Positions 7,901 through 11,138 of a stretch of DNA of 11,138 nt are shown piece after piece. The notes beneath the pieces were generated by a model, which searched no databases, was not told the DNA's origin, and saw nothing but the letters and a program-made list of their open reading frames with translations. Position 1 is the stretch's first letter. Each line of letters opens with the position of its first letter. This DNA comes from JBFHES01 sp041584015 (lineage in GTDB: Bacteria; Bacteroidota; Bacteroidia; Bacteroidales; M50B96): the NCBI GenBank assembly GCA_041584015.1, contig JBFHES010000158.1, forward strand, positions 1 through 11,138, in the 5' to 3' direction. A program made the position numbers and the translations under genes.

Positions 7901-9592
7901 TCTGCATGCAAATATGATTCTACCTTTACTTTTAGCGGTGTATCTTATCCTGAAGGGGATGCAGTGTTCATCCGTGGCATCAATCTATACGAACCACCGG
8001 CAGTAGATATTAAGTTGATTGCTATTGATGGTGTGCCCGAGCCTGATTGCGATTTGGCATTTTCATCCGTGAGTGTAAGCTTTATTAATAATGGATTAAA
8101 TACGCTTTATGCCAATGATGTAATCCCATTCTTTATTGGTATCAATACAATTGCATTTCCTGAGAGTTTTACTTTACCATTGGATTTGGCTTTTCGCGAT
8201 ACAGCCACTTATGTGTTCACAACAATGCCATCTCTTGCTAATGATGGACTGTATGAAATAACTGTTTGGAGTGACTATCCGGGAGATATGGTTGCTGCTA
8301 ATAATGAATTAAACGTTTTTACAGAGAATATTCTGACCGTTGACACGTACCCATATCTACAGTCCTTTGAGTTAGATGCCAATGGATGGCGATCAACAAA
8401 CGAGGCTGGTGTGGCTGGTTGGGAATTGGGCACTCCGTCTCAAACAGTTCTTTCGGCAGCGCATAGTGGTATTTCTGCATGGATGACCGGAATTAGCGAT
8501 AATTATGCTGATGAAGTAGAAGCATATTTATATGCACCTTGTTTCAATTTTTCAAATGTGCTTGTACCGCGTATTTCATTTTGGATTGCACATGAAACGG
8601 ATGCAGATTTAGATGGTGCAATTTTGGAAGGTTCAGCGGATAATGGTGCAACCTGGTCGAAAGTTGGAGCCAGCGACACATCTTTTTATTCATCATTCAA
8701 TAATGGCAGCCCCAACCCGGTGCTTCAACAGCCATGGTGGTCGGGAAGTTCTAATGGTTGGAGTCATGTTAGTGCCTTTGCCTCAGAGTTCGCTAATGAG
8801 CCAAATGTGAAATTCCGATTCAGGTTCCAATCGGATGAAGTAAATAACGACGAGGGTGTGCTAATTGATGATTTTAAAGTAGAAGATGTTTTCTTAGCCA
8901 CGGTTAGTTCTAGTGAACTTGAAATATGCGAAGGAGATTCAGTACAATTAACTGTCGATATCCTGGGAGGCGTACCTCCGTTTAATTATGCCTGGAGTCC
9001 GAGCCATCTGGTAAGTGATTCCTTAGTTAGCAATCCATTTGCTTTGCCTAATGAAAGTACAAACTTTATAGTGATGCTTAGTGATGCAACAGGACGTGTA
9101 ACTTATGGTTCGGTGCACGTTGATGTGCTGCCTGAACCACCCCTTGATCTCGGAACGGATATAGAGGCCTTGCCTCCAGTAGTGTTGGATGCAGGTCCTG
9201 ATTATATAGTTTATGCCTGGTCTACTCTTGAGGCTACACAAACAATTGAAGTTACTGTAACAGGTGAGTATTCGGTGTTTGTTGTTGATGAGAATGGATG
9301 CGATGCAAGCGACGACATTTATGTGACAATAACCAATAGTATAAATGAAATAAACAATGAAGAGTTGCGCATCTATCCAAATCCTGCCACCGATGTGGTT
9401 ACCATTAATTCGAACTTGAAAGCAGCAGAGCTCGTGTTAACTGATATTAGCGGCAAAGTACTTAAGTCCTGCTATATCTTAACAAGGCCATCAGAGTATA
9501 AATTAAAGGTAGATGATTTGGCTGCAGGAACGTACTTCGTTCAACTAAAGAATGAAGATTCAATTCAGAAATGTAAATTGATCATTGAATAA
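4994..9592 (+). CDS. Very large T9SS-secreted modular protein (CARDB, MAM-like and jelly-roll-like modules), putative adhesin
   Basis: Cell-surface or released protein of 1532 residues exported by Sec and then the type IX system. Residues 1 to about 28 are a signal peptide (hydrophobic core FFLISLLIASFY). Then follow CARDB-like domains at about 29-130 and 135-240, a MAM-like domain at 249-402 (FPYCESFE opening, TGPSNAIDG, YHMYGATMGDLHVDV, SDIAIDNLCL), and CARDB-like 408-517. Next come module A at 521-703, CARDB-like 705-812, module B at 816-1001 (homologous to A), CARDB-like 1003-1112 and a MAM-like or choice-of-anchor-J module at 1118-1299. Ig/PKD-like domains at about 1302-1380 and 1383-1447 follow. 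A type A sorting domain lies at 1456-1532 (LRIYPNPATDVVTI, AAGTYFVQLKN, KCKLIIE). I see no protease, glycosidase or other catalytic motif, so adhesion or glycan binding is inferred from the module types. ATG 4994 is followed at once by a second ATG (4997), and either may be used. The gene is monocistronic by its position: a dyad precedes it and a terminator follows. Confidence 0.9.
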   Translation: MMRFYNTAQKTFFLISLLIASFYTMSQSAVDVGIVEVYTPLGNENEGALVDVSVELMNFGTDTIYALDLAFVLNGNVPVVTSWAGSLAPASSDSIVLSSLVVPVGYSTICTYSILATDSNATNDTLCKSFSANPLNDAGITTLSAVPEVMGTYPIYASIINQGVLPLQSTIIEWKVGSVLQTSISWNGTLAPGLVSAPVLLGYVDFTDPAVLLQANTSLPNGVIDNQPQNDTVFNEYNFIAAAIVDSFPYCESFELNFDNWIQNTWDDFDWTQDANGTPTNNTGPSNAIDGSFYMYAESSSPQQQGDVASIEVSVDLSNNLYEELVFNYHMYGATMGDLHVDVFDTVWHYDVWSMSGNQGNSWYQANIGLLEFGGMGQVVIRIWAERGNGTRSDIAIDNLCLNTLDPTDIAVSSLNNGITNLCSSTTMDFSVDFENVGALAQSNIPVQLSVLDPTGIAIIYLDTIVGTVNPLSTVSHTFQNIDLSQAGSYEITSVVSLSGDVIASNDTLMAEFYVAQPITVFPFVEDFEQDNDYFKLESASLSAAMIYTDTISNESMLRFTGGDANQLWTGQGGSVTAENAWIDNAAHMASAVTCTVDASLLVGLLLELDLKQTNTFGNIDYSWFRVLINDTVQLADVNGVQNFNATTPVNDNFQMLKFDLSPYIGTIFTLSLQASVKYNESYNSGYPQGDQVLIDNFTLYEPAPYDVAVIEIIHPVGQICGGNVYVQAVVQNVGILDVSNIPVQVKSTSSFGVTTFNNNIPQTLSSGDTHIINVGQFSMNAADTYVIEVEAMLATDGNSSNNIFVDSATTIYGINAFPFAESFSSQGTDYFHLSESSLATAYYYNDNGDYVLRMEGGPTNAGWSGSGNNTLPQNAWVDNVQHHAFAKTCSVDASSLSSLHLDVDFRQAGIMTYTEYSWFRVMLNDSIQLTDLDGNTNFNPSQPQGDPYKVRTFDLSAYTGSAFTLSFQSACKYDSTFTFSGVSYPEGDAVFIRGINLYEPPAVDIKLIAIDGVPEPDCDLAFSSVSVSFINNGLNTLYANDVIPFFIGINTIAFPESFTLPLDLAFRDTATYVFTTMPSLANDGLYEITVWSDYPGDMVAANNELNVFTENILTVDTYPYLQSFELDANGWRSTNEAGVAGWELGTPSQTVLSAAHSGISAWMTGISDNYADEVEAYLYAPCFNFSNVLVPRISFWIAHETDADLDGAILEGSADNGATWSKVGASDTSFYSSFNNGSPNPVLQQPWWSGSSNGWSHVSAFASEFANEPNVKFRFRFQSDEVNNDEGVLIDDFKVEDVFLATVSSSELEICEGDSVQLTVDILGGVPPFNYAWSPSHLVSDSLVSNPFALPNESTNFIVMLSDATGRVTYGSVHVDVLPEPPLDLGTDIEALPPVVLDAGPDYIVYAWSTLEATQTIEVTVTGEYSVFVVDENGCDASDDIYVTITNSINEINNEELRIYPNPATDVVTINSNLKAAELVLTDISGKVLKSCYILTRPSEYKLKVDDLAAGTYFVQLKNEDSIQKCKLIIE
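6215..7996 (+). repeat. Tandem internal duplication (about 295 residues per unit) in the secreted protein
   Basis: Unit 1 (6215-7102, residues 408-703) and unit 2 (7106-7996, residues 705-1001) each consist of a CARDB-like domain followed by a jelly-roll-like module. Landmarks recur at an offset of 295 residues: NAWIDN at 580 and NAWVDN at 875; TCTVDAS at 594 and TCSVDAS at 889; YSWFRV at 622 and 917; QLADVNG at 634 and QLTDLDG at 929; LYEP at 700 near LYEPP at 998. The DNA copies are well diverged, so the duplication is old or the copies were long selected separately. Confidence 0.85.
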
Positions 9593-9627
9593 GGTTTATA
9601 TTAAATAATAGACTTGAACTTATAGGA

Positions 9628-9660
9628 ATGAGGCAGTACTTGGTAGTGTCTCATTTTTTT
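9628..9660 (+). terminator. Intrinsic terminator after the large secreted protein gene
   Basis: The arms ATGAGGCAGTAC (9628-9639) and GTAGTGTCTCAT (9643-9654) form a 12-position stem with one G-U pair and one G-G mismatch, closed by a TTG loop. A run of seven T follows (9654-9660). It lies 35 bp after the stop codon, as expected for a rho-independent terminator. Confidence 0.85.
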
Positions 9661-9750
9661 AAAATAAAGTATGAGAATGTGGTTTTAATTAGTGCAGGCT
9701 TTAGTGAAAAGTATTTCTGACTATATTTTCAATATGGGCTAAAAGGAAGG

Positions 9751-9775
9751 AGGGTGGCCCGTCTGAGCCACCCTT
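9751..9775. terminator. Terminator-like hairpin without an adjacent gene
   Basis: AGGGTGGC (9751-9758) pairs perfectly with GCCACCCT (9767-9774) around the loop CCGTCTGA, and a G-T wobble extends it to 9750/9775. The plus-strand tail (TTGTGTTGTTG) is only moderately T-rich. On the minus strand the tail reads CCTTCCTTTT. It could be a back-up terminator for the large gene 158 bp upstream, or end a short transcript on either strand. Confidence 0.45.
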
Positions 9776-9930
9776 GTGTTGTTGCGAAAATGAAACTACA
9801 AAATCTAAGAAAATATTTTTGTGGTAGTATTAAAAATCAATCAATTACCAATATACTAACAATGTGCCAGAAGTTGTAAGTGTTTAATTAGTAGGCTGTA
9901 AGAGTGTTTTGGGCTTGTTGGCGGTTGATT

Positions 9931-9950
9931 CAGTACTGTTCGTTAACGAA
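9931..9950. repeat. Two abutting perfect palindromes
   Basis: CAGTACTG (9931-9938) is directly followed by TTCGTTAACGAA (9939-9950). Both are perfect palindromes. The second has the form TTCG-N4-CGAA, which recurs in the palindrome centred at about 10053. It could be a protein-binding site or part of a repeat element. Confidence 0.45.
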
Positions 9951-10041
9951 GATTGAGTGATTATTTGCATTGTCATGTTGCTGTATTTGTCTGAAAAATA
10001 GTTAGGTAGGTGTGTCAGGCTAAAGAATTGCAATTTCGAAG

Positions 10042-10065
10042 AGCACCTTCGATATCGAAGATGCT
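10042..10065. repeat. Long near-perfect palindrome centred on CTTCGATATCGAAG
   Basis: Bases 10047-10060 are a perfect 14-bp palindrome. After one mismatch (10046/10061) it extends by AGCA (10042-10045) and TGCT (10062-10065), giving 22 paired positions out of 24. The flanks 10037-10040 (GAAG across the junction) and 10064-10067 allow an alternative longer pairing with a small bulge. The core shares TTCG-N4-CGAA with 9939-9950. There is no T run after it, so it is not an obvious terminator. Confidence 0.55.
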
Positions 10066-10351
10066 TCCACAGGTTTTCTGGCATGCAGGTTTAACTCAAA
10101 TATTTTATCTGTTTTTTTGTGATAGAAATAGTGATAAGTTTCATGAATACATGGATCACTTGAAATTTCCGGAGGGTTTGTGTTTGGATATCAAACGTAA
10201 ATAATTCTGAGTGGAAGAACTGTAGATAAGGAGTAATCACTAACATACAGCTCCGAATCATTTTGGCGCATCGCTCAAAGCCGACTTCATTTGTTCATCT
10301 ATATTATATTTTCAATGGAATTCACGTTTTTCGCTACGCTACAATTTTTCG

Positions 10352-10373
10352 CTTGATCGCAAAAAAGATCAAG
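10352..10373. repeat. Inverted repeat CTTGATC/GATCAAG with nearby short direct repeat
   Basis: CTTGATC (10352-10358) and GATCAAG (10367-10373) form a 7-bp perfect stem with an 8-nt loop, GCAAAAAA. Just upstream, TTTTTCGCT occurs twice, at 10327-10335 and 10345-10353, 18 bases apart. The arrangement looks like repeat-derived intergenic DNA. On the minus strand the loop gives TTTTTT inside the hairpin, not after it, so a terminator is unlikely. Confidence 0.4.
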
Positions 10374-10413
10374 GCTACACGCTCTTCACACAATAAAGCT
10401 ACGGTGATGACTT

Positions 10414-10467
10414 AAATTGTTTAAACTCGCACTTTTCGTTCCTCAAAGAGCTCACAGAAAACAATTT
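10414..10467. repeat. Spaced 9-bp inverted repeat AAATTGTTT/AAACAATTT
   Basis: AAATTGTTT (10414-10422) and AAACAATTT (10459-10467) are perfect reverse complements 36 bases apart. The arms are A/T-rich, so chance is a real possibility in this composition. The left arm overlaps the palindrome GTTTAAAC (10419-10426). I see no gene that it would bracket. Confidence 0.3.
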
Positions 10468-10999
10468 TTAGCAGTCATTTTACCTTGTTTCTTTAGTTCA
10501 CAGTCTGATGCTATTGTTGTGTGGCAATTCATAACGAATATTTATAATTGCAATGAGACAGCTCATCTATATAGACTTATGAATCTAAAAAAGTTCCAAC
10601 TCTGCTCGCGGTTCAGAGAGGCAATAGACGGCTATCCACTATCGCCGATAATCCTTAACTAAACCAAATCTTAAAATTGTACTGGTTGCTTGCTTTCTTA
10701 ATATGGAAAATTAGTTGACAGTCCACCTACTGATAAAAGTGATCCTAGATTAACAACTATTTCCACAATCTATTCATTCACTCACTTGCTGTTTTAATCC
10801 ATGACAAGCAGTAGCTGGTTTCTGCAATACAGATGTTAAATAAGTAGACTTTGGTGTAGAAACAAGGCAGCAGTATAAATTATTAAATAGAATGAAAGAG
10901 AGTAAATCTTATAAGCCTATGGTTTATGCACACTGGTATGTGCAGCATTGTGGATATAGGTCTTGTCTCGGAATCTTCAGTTCTATTTTTTCTAAACGC

Positions 11000-11029
11000 A
11001 AAAAAGGCGACCATGTGGCCGCCTCTTTT
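11000..11029. terminator. Intrinsic terminator for the minus-strand gene at the right edge
   Basis: AAAAAAGGCGACC (11000-11012) pairs with GGCCGCCTCTTTT (11017-11029) around the loop ATGT, with 11 of 13 positions matched and a G/C-rich core next to A and T runs. On the minus strand the hairpin ends in TTTTTT, 21 bp after the stop codon at 11050, the normal place for a terminator of that gene. Confidence 0.8.
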
Positions 11030-11049
11030 AAAAATATGTGTGGGTCTGC

Positions 11050-11138
11050 TTATAAAATCTCAGAAAGAGTGTAAACAATTGTTGTTTGGTAAGTACCTCT
11101 TTTGTAGTTTTCTTCTAACATGCTTGTTCCGTGCATTG
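11050..11138 (-). CDS. 3' end of an unidentified gene (partial, runs off the right edge)
   Basis: On the minus strand a frame is open from the window edge (first whole codon at 11136) to TAA at 11052-11050, giving 28 residues that end GTYQTTIVYTLSEIL. It is too short to identify. Two things support it as real: a strong terminator lies 21 bp downstream in the same orientation, and the ending has protein-like alternation (a beta-strand of polar and hydrophobic residues after a GTY turn). Such a G-T-Y plus strand ending is common in the last strand of secreted Ig-like or WxL-like beta-sandwich domains, but that is only a guess. The ATG at 11136 is probably internal. Confidence 0.55.
   Translation of the reverse strand, partial: MHGTSMLEENYKRGTYQTTIVYTLSEIL

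Larger units (their letters stand above)
9661..10999. other. Gene desert of about 1.3 kb with palindromes and hairpins, no supported gene
   Basis: No frame here gives a recognisable protein. The open stretches (for example 9884-10084 minus, 10010-10204 plus and 10417-10662 plus) are under 85 codons, overlap one another and lack protein-like composition or a plausible start context. I found no tRNA, transposase, integrase or CRISPR pattern. The stretch does contain several dyads, listed separately: 9751-9775, 9931-9950, 10042-10065, 10352-10373 and 10414-10467. It may be a decayed mobile element, a dispersed intergenic repeat or an unknown structured RNA. The sequence does not decide between these. 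Confidence 0.6.

Noticed and set aside
9684..9892. TTTAATTAGT occurring at 9684-9693 and 9883-9892, each followed within a few bases by GGCT
   Set aside because: Similarity fades beyond this short A/T-rich block, so it is not a convincing repeat or attachment-site pair.
9884..10084. Minus-strand open stretch of 66 codons
   Set aside because: It is short and overlaps an opposite-strand frame across a palindrome. I do not recognise any protein family in it, so it is more likely repeat-derived than coding.
10010..10204. Plus-strand open stretch of 64 codons
   Set aside because: It has no ribosome binding context or recognisable domain and crosses the 24-bp palindrome. It shares its first 75 bases with the opposite-strand stretch.
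10600..10618. CTCTG/CAGAG inverted repeat followed on the minus strand by a T-rich stretch
   Set aside because: The 5-bp stem is weak, and the T run starts several bases after the stem, so it does not qualify as a terminator.
10417..10662. Plus-strand open stretch of 81 codons with TTG start
   Set aside because: The start is poor, the stretch begins inside an inverted repeat, and the translation is rich in Phe, Cys, Arg and His without domain-like pattern. It was the best candidate in the desert but remains unsupported.
10927..10944. TGCACA/TGTGCA 6-bp inverted repeat
   Set aside because: It is short, has no T run or neighbouring gene start, and is expected by chance in more than 1 kb of sequence.
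10892..11074. Plus-strand open stretch of 60 codons
   Set aside because: It runs through the terminator at 11000-11029 and into the opposite-strand gene end, so it is very unlikely to be coding.

Overview
The window looks like part of a Bacteroidota chromosome, probably from a free-living, possibly marine, species. The reasons are a very large secreted protein ending in a type IX secretion (T9SS) sorting domain, a DUF5916 outer-membrane protein that is typical of this phylum, A/T-rich gene leaders with little or no Shine-Dalgarno sequence, and one match to the Bacteroidota -7 promoter element (TAnnTTTG). The genus cannot be told from the sequence alone.

Layout from left to right. Bases 1-635 hold the 3' part of a plus-strand AlkD-like DNA alkylation repair gene that begins left of the window. 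At 700-3141 (+) is a DUF5916/CBM9-like outer-membrane protein. A 14-bp perfect hairpin at 3162-3195 sits between this gene and the convergent gene after it and probably terminates both. At 3216-3929 (-) is a flavin reductase fused to a rubredoxin domain, and at 4054-4737 (-) a metallo-beta-lactamase-fold hydrolase. A divergent intergenic region (4738-4993) carries two dyad symmetries and leads into a 1532-residue secreted modular protein at 4994-9592 (+). That protein has a signal peptide, five CARDB-like domains alternating with MAM-like or other jelly-roll-like modules, Ig/PKD-like domains and a type A T9SS C-terminal domain. A strong terminator follows at 9628-9660.

From 9661 to about 10999 there is no convincing gene. 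This stretch holds several hairpins and palindromes, including two palindromes of the form TTCG-N4-CGAA, and may be decayed or repetitive DNA. A hairpin at 11000-11029 then marks the 3' end of a minus-strand gene, of which only the last 28 codons (11050-11138) are visible.

The genes do not form an obvious pathway. The redox protein and the hydrolase share a strand and could be co-transcribed across a 124-bp gap, but nothing in the sequence ties their functions together. The T9SS protein and the DUF5916 protein both belong to the cell envelope or surface. I see no CRISPR array, transposase, tRNA or rRNA, and no clear evidence of a new multi-gene system. The most unusual items are the tandemly duplicated unit of about 295 residues inside the secreted protein, the flavin reductase-rubredoxin fusion, and the palindrome-rich gene desert.
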